From Helicobacter burdigaliensis (lineage in GTDB: Bacteria > Campylobacterota > Campylobacteria > Campylobacterales > Helicobacteraceae): DNA of 64,000 nucleotides. The position numbers were made by a program, and so were the translations under genes. The notes under the pieces are model-generated. The model was given only the letters and a program-made list of their open reading frames with translations. It was not told the origin of the DNA and did not search any database. How positions within the stretch are numbered: the first letter of the stretch is position 1; each line of letters starts with the position of its first letter. The stretch spans positions 1 to 64,000 of the forward strand of contig NZ_QXJG01000006.1 of the NCBI RefSeq assembly GCF_003670295.1. Direction: 5' to 3'. This document shows, piece after piece, positions 19,235 through 28,624 of the stretch.

Positions 19235-20173
19235 ATGGATTATGCAAAAATAGCCAAAGAGGTTTTTGATATTGAATCAAAAGCGGTTTTGGAATTAACA
19301 GATTTATTAGATGAGAATTTTAATAAAGTGATTGATTGTGTATTAAATTTAAAGGGGCGTTTTGTAATTACAGGTATGGGAAAGTCAGGACATATTGGTG
19401 CTAAAATCGCTGCTACACTTGCAAGCACAGGGACTCCTAGTTTCTTTATGCATCCAGGTGAAGCACTACATGGGGATTTAGGAATGCTAAGAAGTGAAGA
19501 TGCGCTTTTGGCAATTTCAAATTCAGGCGAAAGTGAAGAGATTTTACGCCTCATTCCTGCCATTAAACGCCGTAAAATTACTTTAATTTCTATGAGTGGA
19601 AATCCAAATTCCACTTTGGCAAAAAAAGGGGATTATTTTTTAAATGTTGCAGTCAAACAAGAAGCTTGTCCTTTGCAACTTGCACCCACTTCTTCTACAA
19701 CAGCTACTTTAGCTATGGGAGATGCTATTGCAGTGGCTTTAATGAAAGCAAGGAGATTTAAACCAGAAGATTTTGCACTTTTTCACCCTGGAGGCAGTTT
19801 AGGACGCAAACTTCTTACAAAGGTAGAAGATATTATGGTGAGTGAAAATCTACCTTTGGTTAGTTTAGATACTCCTTTTAAACAAGTAATTAGCGAGATG
19901 ACAAGCAAAAAGCTTGGAGTGTGTTTGGTGGTGGAAAATGAAAAACTTTTAGGGATTATTACAGATGGGGATTTAAGACGTGCACTTATGGGGGAGGATT
20001 ATAAAATAAGCGCTAAAGATATGATGAGTAAAAATCCAAAGACTATACAAAAAGATGTGATGGCAACAGATGCAGAGCAATATATGATGGAAAATAAAAT
20101 CAAAGAATTGGTGGTTATGCAAGGGGAAAAAATAGCAGGTATCTTGCAGATTTATGAGATTGGCAAGATCTAA
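19235..20173 (+). CDS. kdsD: Arabinose-5-phosphate isomerase (KdsD/KpsF/GutQ)
   Basis: 312 residues. The SIS domain (about 30-180) contains GMGKSGHIGAKIAATLASTG, ISNSGESEEILR and LAPTSSTTATLAMGDA. It is followed by FHPGGSLGRKLL, with the family's catalytic histidine, and two CBS repeats (VEDIMVSENLPLV; AKDMMSKNPKTI). It interconverts ribulose-5-phosphate and arabinose-5-phosphate, feeding Kdo synthesis for lipopolysaccharide or capsule. It follows the antiporter by 12 nt with AAAGGAGAG. Confidence 0.95.
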   Translation: MDYAKIAKEVFDIESKAVLELTDLLDENFNKVIDCVLNLKGRFVITGMGKSGHIGAKIAATLASTGTPSFFMHPGEALHGDLGMLRSEDALLAISNSGESEEILRLIPAIKRRKITLISMSGNPNSTLAKKGDYFLNVAVKQEACPLQLAPTSSTTATLAMGDAIAVALMKARRFKPEDFALFHPGGSLGRKLLTKVEDIMVSENLPLVSLDTPFKQVISEMTSKKLGVCLVVENEKLLGIITDGDLRRALMGEDYKISAKDMMSKNPKTIQKDVMATDAEQYMMENKIKELVVMQGEKIAGILQIYEIGKI

Positions 20174-20188
20174 AAGATAGGGGCTTTT

Positions 20189-22009
20189 ATGCGTGTAATT
20201 TTAAGAGTTTTTGGTATTTTTTGTTTGCTTTGTAGTGTTGTGTTTGGGGATACTTATAGTGCAAGTGCATTTGCAATCAATGGAGAAGTAAAATATAAGG
20301 ATTTAAAGGCATTTGATTATGTAAATGTGAATGCTAAAAAGGGCGGACATATCAAAAAAGCAGCCATTGGAACTTATGATAGTTTTTATAATTTTTTGCT
20401 TAAAGGTACTCCAGCAGAGGGTTTAGAACTCCTTTATGATACTTTAATGGTGCGATCTTTAGATGAGCCTAGTAGTCAATATGGACTGATAGCCAAACAG
20501 ATTCAAAGAGCGAGTGATAATAGCTTTGTGATTTTTCATCTTGATCCAAAGGCACGCTTTAATGATGGTAAAGAAGTGAGTGCTTTTGATGTGGAATTTA
20601 GCTTTAATCTCATTGCTAGAGGAGATAATCCTATCACAAGTAGATATTATAAAGATATTAAAGAAGTGATTGTGGTGGATAAATATACTATTAGATTTAA
20701 TTTTTCTAATAGCCAAAATAGGGAATTAGCTTTAATTTTAGGGGATTTGCCTATATTGCCAAAACATTATTATGAAAACAAAGATTTAAATAAAAACTCT
20801 TTGCTTATGCCACTTGGTAGTGGTCCTTACACCCTAGAAAGCTATGAAGCAGGACGCACACTTACTTACAAAAGAGTAGAAAATTATTGGGCTAAAGATC
20901 ATCCAACAAGAATCGGATATTTTAATTTTGATAGGATTAGTATTGATTATTATAAAGATGATGCGGTGGCATTAGAGGCTTTTAAAGCAGGAAGATATGA
21001 TTATCGCTTAGAAATGAGTGCAAAAAATTGGGCAAAGGGTTATGAGGGGAATGCACTAAAAAGTGGTGCGATTAAAAAGCAAGAAAGCGTGCATATGTTG
21101 CCTAGTGGTATGCAGGGTTTTGTGTTTAATTTAAGAAAACCTATTTTTGCAGATATTAGAGTAAGAGAAGCTTTGAGCTTAGCATTTGATTTTGAATGGA
21201 GCAATAAGAATCTTTTTTTTAATCAATACACAAGGACTAAAAGCTATTTTGATAATTCCGAGTTTGCAAGTGTTGGGATACCCTTAGGAGAGGAATTAAA
21301 AGTTTTGCAAGATTATAAAGATAAATTACCACAAGAGCTTTTTGGTGAATCTTTTACTTTGCCTAGCGCCAAAGGAGATGGAAATAATAGAGAAAATCTT
21401 AAAAAAGCTCAAGAGCTTTTAAAGCAAAGTGGTTTTGTTTTTAAAAATGGCAAACTTTATAAGGATAACAAACCTTTTGTATTTGAATTGCTTTTAGTGA
21501 GTCCTGCAATGGAGAGGGTGGCTGTGCCTTATGCTAAAAACTTGCAAAGGCTTGGAGTGGAGATGAAAATAAGAGTGGTGGATTTAAGCCAGTATTTAAC
21601 GCGTTTAAATAATTTTGAATACGATATGATAGTCGCGGTATTTCCACAAAGTCTTTCACCCGGAAATGAGCAAAGTTTCTTTTGGGGTTCAAAGAGTGCA
21701 GATGAAAAAGGAAGTAGAAATTACGCAGGGATTAAAAATGAAGTAGTTGATTCTCTTATAGAAAAGATTATCAAAGCAAAAAGTTATCAAGAGCTTGTTA
21801 CTTATACAAGGGCACTTGATAGGGTTCTTTTATGGGGGTATTATGTGATTCCACATTTTCACAACAAAGCTTTTAGAATGGCATATTGGGACTTTTTAGA
21901 GCATCCTGCTATTATGCCTATTTATGATATTGGATTTGATACTTGGTGGTTTAATGAAAGTAAGTATCAAGAACTTATTAAAAAATATCCCTCTCTTAGA
22001 AAAAATTAA
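20189..22009 (+). CDS. yejA: ABC peptide importer, periplasmic binding protein (YejA-like)
   Basis: 606-residue family 5 solute-binding protein. A signal peptide (about 1-20, LRVFGIFCLLCSVVFG) leads into SAFAINGEVKYKDLKAFDYVN, typical of YejA, and LGSGPYTLESYEAGRTLTYK. YejA proteins bind peptides, and E. coli YejABEF imports microcin C (established). It is the first gene of a four-gene importer; its stop overlaps the permease ATG by 1 nt. Confidence 0.9.
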   Translation: MRVILRVFGIFCLLCSVVFGDTYSASAFAINGEVKYKDLKAFDYVNVNAKKGGHIKKAAIGTYDSFYNFLLKGTPAEGLELLYDTLMVRSLDEPSSQYGLIAKQIQRASDNSFVIFHLDPKARFNDGKEVSAFDVEFSFNLIARGDNPITSRYYKDIKEVIVVDKYTIRFNFSNSQNRELALILGDLPILPKHYYENKDLNKNSLLMPLGSGPYTLESYEAGRTLTYKRVENYWAKDHPTRIGYFNFDRISIDYYKDDAVALEAFKAGRYDYRLEMSAKNWAKGYEGNALKSGAIKKQESVHMLPSGMQGFVFNLRKPIFADIRVREALSLAFDFEWSNKNLFFNQYTRTKSYFDNSEFASVGIPLGEELKVLQDYKDKLPQELFGESFTLPSAKGDGNNRENLKKAQELLKQSGFVFKNGKLYKDNKPFVFELLLVSPAMERVAVPYAKNLQRLGVEMKIRVVDLSQYLTRLNNFEYDMIVAVFPQSLSPGNEQSFFWGSKSADEKGSRNYAGIKNEVVDSLIEKIIKAKSYQELVTYTRALDRVLLWGYYVIPHFHNKAFRMAYWDFLEHPAIMPIYDIGFDTWWFNESKYQELIKKYPSLRKN

Positions 22010-23055
22010 TGGGAAGCTATTTATTAAAACGCCTAATCCTCATTATCCCCACATTGCTTGGGATTATGACGCTTAATTTTTTCATTATTCAGTTAGCACC
22101 CGGTGGTCCTATAGAGCAAATGATGGCAAAAATAGAGCATAGCAATTTATCTAGTGAAGTGGCACAAGGAGGTTTTAGGTTTAAAAATGAGGGTATTAAT
22201 GAGGAGTTAATAGAGAAAATTAAGCAAATGTATGGCTTTGATAAGCCACTTTTAGAGCGATATGTTTTAATGCTTAAAAATTATTTACTTTTTGATTTTG
22301 GGGAGAGTTTTTATAAAAATCAATCCGTAATTAGCCTAATAGTAGAAAAATTGCCCGTATCCATAACTTTGGGGCTTTGGAGCACACTTTTAATTTATTT
22401 TATTTCTATTCCTTTAGGGATTAAAAAAGCAATCAATAATGGAAGTCCTTTTGATGTAGCAACAAGCACGATGATAGTAATTGGCAATGCAATTCCTACA
22501 TTTTTATTTGCTTTGGTGCTTATTATTTTGTTTGCAGGGGGGAGTTATTTTAATTTTTTTCCTTTGCGAGGTATTGTGAGTGATAATTTTGAAAGCTTAG
22601 GGCTTTTGGAGAAGATTAAGGATTATTTATGGCATATTACATTGCCAGTTATTTCTCTTAGCATTGGAGGATTTGCAACTTTAACCTTGCTTGTTAAAAA
22701 TTCTTTTTTAGAAGAGGGTTCTAAACAATATGTAAAACTAGCACTCTCTAAAGGCTTAAGTCAAAGACAAGTTTTGTATCGCCATATTTTTAGAAATGCA
22801 ATGCTTTTAATTTTAGCTTCTATCCCCTCAGCACTTTTGGGGGTTTTGCTCACAGGATCGCTTTTAGTAGAAATCATCTTTTCTTTAGATGGACTTGGGC
22901 TTTTAGGATATGAGGCGATTATTAGCAGAGATTATCCAGTGATTTTTGGAAGCTTGTATATTTTTACACTTTTGGGGCTTGTTGTAAATGTGATTAGTGA
23001 TTTAGTCTATCATTTAGTAGATCCTAGAATCAGGTTTAGTGGGGTGGAGCAATGA
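22009..23055 (+). CDS. yejB: ABC peptide importer, permease (YejB-like)
   Basis: 348 residues, six predicted membrane segments. The first helix ILIIPTLLGIMTLNFFIIQL and FLEEGSKQYVKLALSKGLS (the EAA loop that docks onto the ATPase) are diagnostic of DppB/YejB permeases. The long loop after the first helix (APGGPIEQMM onward) is normal for YejB. ATG 22009 overlaps the yejA stop by 1 nt; the 3' end overlaps yejE by 4 nt. Confidence 0.92.
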   Translation: MGSYLLKRLILIIPTLLGIMTLNFFIIQLAPGGPIEQMMAKIEHSNLSSEVAQGGFRFKNEGINEELIEKIKQMYGFDKPLLERYVLMLKNYLLFDFGESFYKNQSVISLIVEKLPVSITLGLWSTLLIYFISIPLGIKKAINNGSPFDVATSTMIVIGNAIPTFLFALVLIILFAGGSYFNFFPLRGIVSDNFESLGLLEKIKDYLWHITLPVISLSIGGFATLTLLVKNSFLEEGSKQYVKLALSKGLSQRQVLYRHIFRNAMLLILASIPSALLGVLLTGSLLVEIIFSLDGLGLLGYEAIISRDYPVIFGSLYIFTLLGLVVNVISDLVYHLVDPRIRFSGVEQ

Positions 23056-24059
23056 AAATAGCAAGTAGAAAATTTAAAGTTTTTAAGGCAAATAAAAGGG
23101 CTTATATTTCATTAATAATTTTTATTTTTCTTCTATTGGTTTGTATTTTTGCACCCTTTATTGCAAACAATAAGCCTTTGTATGTGTTTTATAAGGGTGA
23201 GAGTTATTTTCCTATTTTTAAAGTTTATCCAGAAGTAACTTTTGGAGGAGATTTTTTAAGCGAGACAAACTACAAAGATTCCTATATTGTAGAGAAAATT
23301 AAAGAAAATGGCTTTATGCTTATGCCACTTATTCCTTATAGTTATGAGAGTGTAAATTATTCTCTTTCTTCCCCTCCGCCTAGTCCTCCAAGTTTGGATA
23401 ATTTTCTAGGCACAGATGATTTAGGAAGAGATGTTTTGGCAAGATTGATTTATGGCTTGCAAACCTCTATTGTTTTTGCATTGATTTTGGGGGTAATTAG
23501 CTCAATTTTGGGTTTTATTATAGGTGCGATTTGCGGATATTATGGAGGTAGGGTGGATTTAGGCTTGCAAAGATTGATAGAGATTTGGAGTGGAATGCCT
23601 ATTTTATTTGTTTTGATTATACTTTCTAGCCTTTTAGAGCCTACTTTTTGGACGATTTTATTTGTAGTTTTGCTTTTTTCTTGGATTGCTTTAGTCCCTT
23701 TTGTGCGGGCAGAGTTTTTAAAGATTAGAAATTTAGATTATGTGAAGGCTGCTAGAATTATGGGTGCAAGTAATTTTAGGATTATTTTTGTGCATATTTT
23801 GCCTAATGCACTGATTTCTACCCTCACATTTTTTCCTTTTATTTTATGTGGGAGTATCACTACTTTAGCATCTTTAGATTTTTTGGGCTTAGGATTACCG
23901 CCCCCTAGTGCGAGTTTAGGGGAGTTGCTCTCACAAGGCAGAAACAATCTTAATGCGCCTTGGCTTACACTAAGCGGATTTTTTGCATTAAGTATTCTTT
24001 TAAGCCTTTTGGTGTTTATTGGAGAGGGGTTAAGAGATGCTTTTAAGGGGGGAAAATGA
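23052..24059 (+). CDS. yejE: ABC peptide importer, permease (YejE-like)
   Basis: 335 residues. The N-terminal helix is followed by a large periplasmic loop, then the core permease domain beginning FLGTDDLGRDVLARLIYG, a signature of DppC/YejE. The EAA loop is NLDYVKAARIMGASNFRII. It partners YejB to form the translocation pore. ATGA overlaps on both sides (with yejB and yejF) point to strict translational coupling. Confidence 0.92.
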   Translation: MKIASRKFKVFKANKRAYISLIIFIFLLLVCIFAPFIANNKPLYVFYKGESYFPIFKVYPEVTFGGDFLSETNYKDSYIVEKIKENGFMLMPLIPYSYESVNYSLSSPPPSPPSLDNFLGTDDLGRDVLARLIYGLQTSIVFALILGVISSILGFIIGAICGYYGGRVDLGLQRLIEIWSGMPILFVLIILSSLLEPTFWTILFVVLLFSWIALVPFVRAEFLKIRNLDYVKAARIMGASNFRIIFVHILPNALISTLTFFPFILCGSITTLASLDFLGLGLPPPSASLGELLSQGRNNLNAPWLTLSGFFALSILLSLLVFIGEGLRDAFKGGK

Positions 24060-25621
24060 GTGAGATTCTAAGCTTTTGTAATTTTTCTTTGAATTTAGGC
24101 GATTTTGCTTTGAAAAATATTAATTTTGCTTTAAAAAAAGGAGAAATTTTAGGGATAGTAGGGCAATCAGGAAGTGGAAAATCGCTTCTTTCTTATGCGC
24201 TTTTGGGTTTTATAAAAGATTATAAAGAAAAAAAAGGAGAGATATTTTTAAAAGGAGAAAAGCTGGAGATTGATAATGAAAAGAAAATGCAGTTTTTACG
24301 CGGAAGAAAAATAGCCTATATCTTTCAAGAGCCTTTAAGTGCGTTAAATCCACTTCAAAAGATTAGAAAACAAATACAAGAGAGCATTAATATAGATAAA
24401 AAACTTTTTCTTAATGCATTCAATGAACGCACTTTGGAGCTAATAAAATTGGTAAAGCTAGAAGAAAAGGAGCTAGATAAATATCCTTATGAATTAAGTG
24501 GAGGGCAAAGGCAAAGGGTATGTATTGCCATAGCCTTAGCTAAAAATCCTGAAATTTTAATCGCAGATGAGCCAACCACGGCTCTAGATGCAACCACACA
24601 AGAAGAGATTATTAAGCTTTTAAAACAAATGCAACAAAAACTTAATCTAAGCATTATTTTTATCAGCCATAATCTTGGTGTTATCTCTCAAATTTCTCAA
24701 AATATTCTAGTTTTAAAAGATGGAGAAATCATAGAAAAAGGAGATTGCAAAGAAGTTTTTAAAAATCCTAAACACCCCTTTTCACAAGAGCTTTTGGCAA
24801 CTTTAAATATTGAATTTAAAGAAAAGAGTGATTATCAAGAAGAGATATTAAAAGCCAAGGAATTTTGTGTTAGCTATGTGCTTAAAAGGAATTTTTTAGG
24901 CAGGATTCAAAAAGAATTTGTAGCTTTAAAGCCTCTTAGCTTTACTTTAAAAAAAGGAGAATCTTTAGGGATTATTGGAGAATCAGGAAGTGGGAAAAGT
25001 TCTTTGGCTAATGCACTTGTTAGGCTTATAGAAGCAAAAGGGGAGTTAGAGATTTTAGGAGAAAATTTTTTAAAGCTTAAAGGCAAGACATTGCAAAAAA
25101 TGCGTCTAAATCTTCAGATGATTTTACAAGATCCAAATTCCTCGCTAAACCCTAAAAAAACAATTTATGAGATTATTATAGAGGGTTTAAAAATACATAA
25201 TATTAAAGAAAATTATCTTAAAGTTGCTAAAAAAGCACTTTTAGAAGTGGGATTAGATGAGGGGTATTTATACCGCTATCCTAGCGAATTAAGTGGGGGA
25301 CAAAGGCAAAGGATAAGTATTGCAAGAGTGCTTGTTTTAAAGCCAAAAATTTTAATCTTAGATGAGCCAACAAGCGCGCTTGATAAATTTACTCAAGCAC
25401 AAATTTTAAAATTATTGCTAAAATTAGCAAAAATACATAAATTAAGCTATATTTGTATTAGCCATGATTTGAATGTTATCGCTCAAATGTGTGAAAAAGT
25501 GATTGTGTTAAAAAGAGGGGAAGTTGTAGCAAAGGGGGAAACCAAAGAAATATTTACAAAGCAAAAGGATGCCTATATTCAAAATTTGCTGGAAGCTTTT
25601 AGGTTTGATAGGGGGCTTTAA
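24056..25621 (+). CDS. yejF: ABC peptide importer, fused double ATPase (YejF-like)
   Basis: 521 residues with two complete nucleotide-binding domains. The first has Walker A GQSGSGKSLL, signature LSGGQRQR and Walker B LIADEPTTALD. The second has GESGSGKSSL, LSGGQRQR and LILDEPTSALD. The fused arrangement is diagnostic of YejF and drives peptide import through YejBE. All catalytic motifs look intact, so the importer should be functional. Confidence 0.94.
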   Translation: MSEILSFCNFSLNLGDFALKNINFALKKGEILGIVGQSGSGKSLLSYALLGFIKDYKEKKGEIFLKGEKLEIDNEKKMQFLRGRKIAYIFQEPLSALNPLQKIRKQIQESINIDKKLFLNAFNERTLELIKLVKLEEKELDKYPYELSGGQRQRVCIAIALAKNPEILIADEPTTALDATTQEEIIKLLKQMQQKLNLSIIFISHNLGVISQISQNILVLKDGEIIEKGDCKEVFKNPKHPFSQELLATLNIEFKEKSDYQEEILKAKEFCVSYVLKRNFLGRIQKEFVALKPLSFTLKKGESLGIIGESGSGKSSLANALVRLIEAKGELEILGENFLKLKGKTLQKMRLNLQMILQDPNSSLNPKKTIYEIIIEGLKIHNIKENYLKVAKKALLEVGLDEGYLYRYPSELSGGQRQRISIARVLVLKPKILILDEPTSALDKFTQAQILKLLLKLAKIHKLSYICISHDLNVIAQMCEKVIVLKRGEVVAKGETKEIFTKQKDAYIQNLLEAFRFDRGL

Positions 25622-25622
25622 A

Positions 25623-26168
25623 ATGAAAAAGATATTTTTAGTCTTTTTGATTGTATCTTGCATAGGAGTTTTTTCTTATGTGGCACCTTTAAATTTTCAA
25701 GTCCTTTTAAAACATATCTACGCACCCACTTTATTTAGTGTATATTCTAAAGATGCAGGAATGCTTTATTGTCAGCTTTATGGTGTGGCTGAAGTGAGTA
25801 AAGAGTTTAAAGGAGATGGGTGTGAGGTTTCCAAAAAAAGCGTTAAAGAAATGCGACATTTTGCGCTCACCTATACGCAAAATAAGATTTTTTTAGAACA
25901 GCAATATAGGGTAGGTTATGTAAAGGGATGGTGTTTTTTACAAAATGGAGGGAATCTTTTTAATTATGAGATTGTGCGTGATGGCTATGCGGTGGTGCAA
26001 CATTTTGATACCACAGCAGATACGCAAGGTGTAATGGCGGATTTAGAAGAGTTAGAAGCCATAGCAAGAGAGGAGAAAAGGGGTTTATGGAAAGAATGGG
26101 AAAAAGAGATGAATTGCCTAAAAGTTACACTAGGAGCAATCGCTAAGGAGCAAATTCCTAAGGAGTAA
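25623..26168 (+). CDS. Exported nuclease-fold (SNase-like) protein, catalytic residues apparently lost
   Basis: 181 residues from ATG 25623, with a signal or anchor at 1-20 (IFLVFLIVSCIGVFSYVA). The tail NYEIVRDGYAVVQHF and LEAIAREEKRGLW is characteristic of staphylococcal-nuclease OB-folds. The region that should hold the GIDAPE-like active site reads LYGVAEVSKEF, and the DxYGR arginine segment reads VGYVKGWCF, so the usual Asp/Glu/Arg set is not evident. It is probably a secreted or periplasmic protein with altered or no nuclease activity. It runs 11 nt into the convergent lnt gene. Confidence 0.65.
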   Translation: MKKIFLVFLIVSCIGVFSYVAPLNFQVLLKHIYAPTLFSVYSKDAGMLYCQLYGVAEVSKEFKGDGCEVSKKSVKEMRHFALTYTQNKIFLEQQYRVGYVKGWCFLQNGGNLFNYEIVRDGYAVVQHFDTTADTQGVMADLEELEAIAREEKRGLWKEWEKEMNCLKVTLGAIAKEQIPKE

Positions 26169-27414
26169 GAGTAAAATTAGGAGAAAAATTGCTAGAATGG
26201 TAAATGGTTGTGCCATAGTTTTTAGCAAAATACTGCATTAAAAGCTTTTGAAGTGTGGGTTCTATGCTAGGATAAAACCATGCATTGTTGCTAATGGCGA
26301 TTAAAAAAGGTGGGGAGTTTTTATAGTATTCTTCGCGTGTGGCTTCATAACAAATTGCAATATTAAAGGGTATATTGTCAATTTTTGTGCTATTAAAAGT
26401 AGTGTTTTTAGATGTGCTAAAATCTTCTCCCCCCTTAAAAAAAGTTTGATTAATCCATTTGGCAAGAGGAGAAGGGAGGGGTATTTTCTCTCCAAAGGGG
26501 ACTAAGATAGTTTTATCAAAAACTTGCATTTGTCCTTTATTGAAGAGATAGGCACTATTAAAGGTTTGCTCCTCTTTGCTTTTTAATGCACCCGTTAAAA
26601 TAATAATATTTTGACTAAGAACTTTCAAATCTTTAAGCAAATTAGGATAAAGATTAAGGGTTAAAGGAAAAGTAGTTTCTGGCAAGATTACCACATCATA
26701 GCCTTCATTTATGGCAAGTTTTATGTGGTTAAAGTTTGTCTCTATGTGTGAGGCTAGATTGTCCTTATCCCATTTTTTATCTTGAGGGATAGAGGTTTGA
26801 AGAGTTTTAATTTTTAAATGTGAAAATGTGGGGGATTTTGTAAGGTTTAGGCTTGAATTTCCTAAAAGAATCAAAGAAGCTATCAAAAAGATTCCGCTTA
26901 ATTTATAATTTCTTTCTTGAAACATTTTTTGTGTGATAATAATGATTAAACAAATGCAAAAAAGTATGCTTTTAGAGGGCTCAAAATAGCTTGTAGTGAG
27001 TATGAGCTCTGGGATAAACCAGTTAAATGAAAAAGGGTGCAAAAAGCTTACAAAAATGAGCGTTAAAGTGCGGTAAAATGGATTTTTAAACAGGCACATA
27101 AGGTAAAAAATAATCCCATAAACTAAAGCAATAAATAGGATAATCAAAGGAATAAGAAAACTAAGATCATAATATCTAAAGCTAAGTCCTATCCAATAAA
27201 ACCAAAAAACTCCTATCAAAGCACCACAAATAAATGCTCCAAACCTTTTGAGATTAAAATAAAAAGCAATCGCAACAAGGGTAAATAGGGTAGAAAAAAT
27301 AGGGGAATTATAGCCTTTTAAAAAATGCTCCCAATAAATAAAAGCACTAAAAAAAATGGCACAAAGAAGAGGGGGGAGCAAAGCTTGAATGCTTAAATTT
27401 CTAAAAGTTTTCAT
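26158..27414 (-). CDS. lnt: Apolipoprotein N-acyltransferase
   Basis: 418-residue inner-membrane enzyme that adds the third acyl chain to lipoproteins. An N-terminal block of hydrophobic helices precedes a nitrilase-like domain. The expected triad is visible: Glu246 in LPETTFPL, Lys301 in FDKTILVPFGEK and the acylated Cys355 in IAICYEATR. It is about 100 residues shorter than the E. coli protein, as usual in Helicobacter. It is transcribed with yajQ, whose stop abuts the lnt start. Confidence 0.93.
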   Translation of the reverse strand: MKTFRNLSIQALLPPLLCAIFFSAFIYWEHFLKGYNSPIFSTLFTLVAIAFYFNLKRFGAFICGALIGVFWFYWIGLSFRYYDLSFLIPLIILFIALVYGIIFYLMCLFKNPFYRTLTLIFVSFLHPFSFNWFIPELILTTSYFEPSKSILFCICLIIIITQKMFQERNYKLSGIFLIASLILLGNSSLNLTKSPTFSHLKIKTLQTSIPQDKKWDKDNLASHIETNFNHIKLAINEGYDVVILPETTFPLTLNLYPNLLKDLKVLSQNIIILTGALKSKEEQTFNSAYLFNKGQMQVFDKTILVPFGEKIPLPSPLAKWINQTFFKGGEDFSTSKNTTFNSTKIDNIPFNIAICYEATREEYYKNSPPFLIAISNNAWFYPSIEPTLQKLLMQYFAKNYGTTIYHSSNFSPNFTLTP

Positions 27415-27918
27415 TTATGCAAAATTGCCAAAACTTAGCGGATTGTCTAAATCTAGCTTTCTAAGATGTGCGATGACTTTTTGGAGCTCGTCAATATCTT
27501 TGGATTTTACTCGAATCTCATTGCCTAAGATTTGCGTTTGGACTTTGAATTTTTGATTTTTAATTTCATTGTTGATAGTTTTTAAACTTTTATCTTCAAG
27601 CACATCATTGAGTTTGTAGGTGATTTTTGTATTGCCCCCACTGGCATTTTCGCTTTTAATTTCTTTTAAAGATTTTAGAGATAAATTACGCTTTATAAGC
27701 TTTGAATCTAGAATATCTTTAAGTGTATTTGCTTTATTTTGGCTTGTTGCAAGAATGCTAAGAGTTTTATCTTTTTCATTAAAGTTAAATTCTTTTGCTT
27801 TATCATCTTTAAAATCAAAGCGGTTATTTACTTCCTTTTTTGCTTGTTCTAATGCGTTTTTAAACTCCTGAATATCGAGCTTTGAAGAGATGTCAAAACT
27901 ATGTTCTTTTGCTGCCAT
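27415..27918 (-). CDS. yajQ: YajQ-family nucleotide-binding protein
   Basis: 167 residues, the normal family length. It opens MAAKEHSFDISSKLDIQEFK, contains VNNRFDFKDDKAKEF, and ends with KLDLDNPLSFGNFA, closely following the YajQ pattern of two ferredoxin-like domains. In Xanthomonas a YajQ protein binds cyclic di-GMP; here the ligand is unknown. GGAGCA is placed before its ATG, and a TATAAT-type -10 lies just upstream on the minus strand. Confidence 0.93.
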   Translation of the reverse strand: MAAKEHSFDISSKLDIQEFKNALEQAKKEVNNRFDFKDDKAKEFNFNEKDKTLSILATSQNKANTLKDILDSKLIKRNLSLKSLKEIKSENASGGNTKITYKLNDVLEDKSLKTINNEIKNQKFKVQTQILGNEIRVKSKDIDELQKVIAHLRKLDLDNPLSFGNFA

Positions 27919-27941
27919 TTATGCTCCTTGTTTTCAAATAA

Positions 27942-27947
27942 ATTATA
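27942..27947 (-). promoter_or_regulatory. -10 element for yajQ-lnt
   Basis: Read on the minus strand this is a perfect TATAAT, 24 nt ahead of the yajQ ATG, in a 112-nt divergent gap. Confidence 0.5.
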
Positions 27948-27987
27948 ATTTTATTGTAACATAAAACTTTTTTATGCTACTTTATTG

Positions 27988-27993
27988 TAGAAT
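27988..27993 (+). promoter_or_regulatory. -10 element for cvpA-lysS-glyA
   Basis: TAGAAT preceded by TTG (TTGTAGAAT) in the divergent gap, 37 nt before the cvpA ATG. It is a typical Helicobacter sigma-70 -10 without an obvious -35. Confidence 0.4.
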
Positions 27994-28030
27994 ATCAAAA
28001 AATATTATTTTTATTTTAGTGTGAGGCTGT

Positions 28031-28621
28031 ATGAGTGAATTGAGTTATTTTGATATTGTTGTAGGTATCATTATTATCCTTTTAGGACTTAAGGGGATTG
28101 TAAATGGTTTAATCCGTGAGTTTTTTGGAATTGTTGGGATTGTTGGGGGAGTGTATATTGCTTCCTTGTTTTCAGATGATCTAGGTTTATGGATTAATCA
28201 GAATGTTTATGAATTTGCAAATCCATCTGCTGCTTCTTTGGTAGGTTTTTTAGTGCTACTTGTTTGTGTATGGGGGCTTTCTTTAGTGGTTGCAGAGATT
28301 TTACATAAGTTAATTTCTTTTAGTTCTTTGGTGATTGTGGATAAAGCATTAGGGTTTGTGTTTGCGGTGTTGAAGATTTTTGCAATTTTTGCGATTATTG
28401 TTTATGCTTTAAGCAAAATCGAGCTTGTTAGTCATTTTGGTGAAAAATATACAAAAAATAGTATTCTTTACCCAACGCTTTTAGATGTTGGCTCTAAGAT
28501 TATCCACCTAGAGAGCTTAGATACAAGCAAAGTAGAAGAAAAGATAGAAGCAACGCAAGAAAAAACACAAGAAATTAAAGATGAAGCACAAGAAACTGTG
28601 CAGTCAATGTTTGAGGAGTAA
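28031..28621 (+). CDS. cvpA: CvpA-family membrane protein
   Basis: 196 residues with four membrane helices. The first region SYFDIVVGIIIILLGLKGIV and GLIREFFGIVGIVGGVYIAS are CvpA signatures. CvpA is needed for colicin V production in E. coli and more broadly for envelope integrity; its molecular role is unclear. An amphipathic, charged C-terminal tail (EKIEATQEKTQEIKDEAQE) follows. It is separated from lysS by 3 nt. Confidence 0.9.
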   Translation: MSELSYFDIVVGIIIILLGLKGIVNGLIREFFGIVGIVGGVYIASLFSDDLGLWINQNVYEFANPSAASLVGFLVLLVCVWGLSLVVAEILHKLISFSSLVIVDKALGFVFAVLKIFAIFAIIVYALSKIELVSHFGEKYTKNSILYPTLLDVGSKIIHLESLDTSKVEEKIEATQEKTQEIKDEAQETVQSMFEE

Positions 28622-28624
28622 GAA

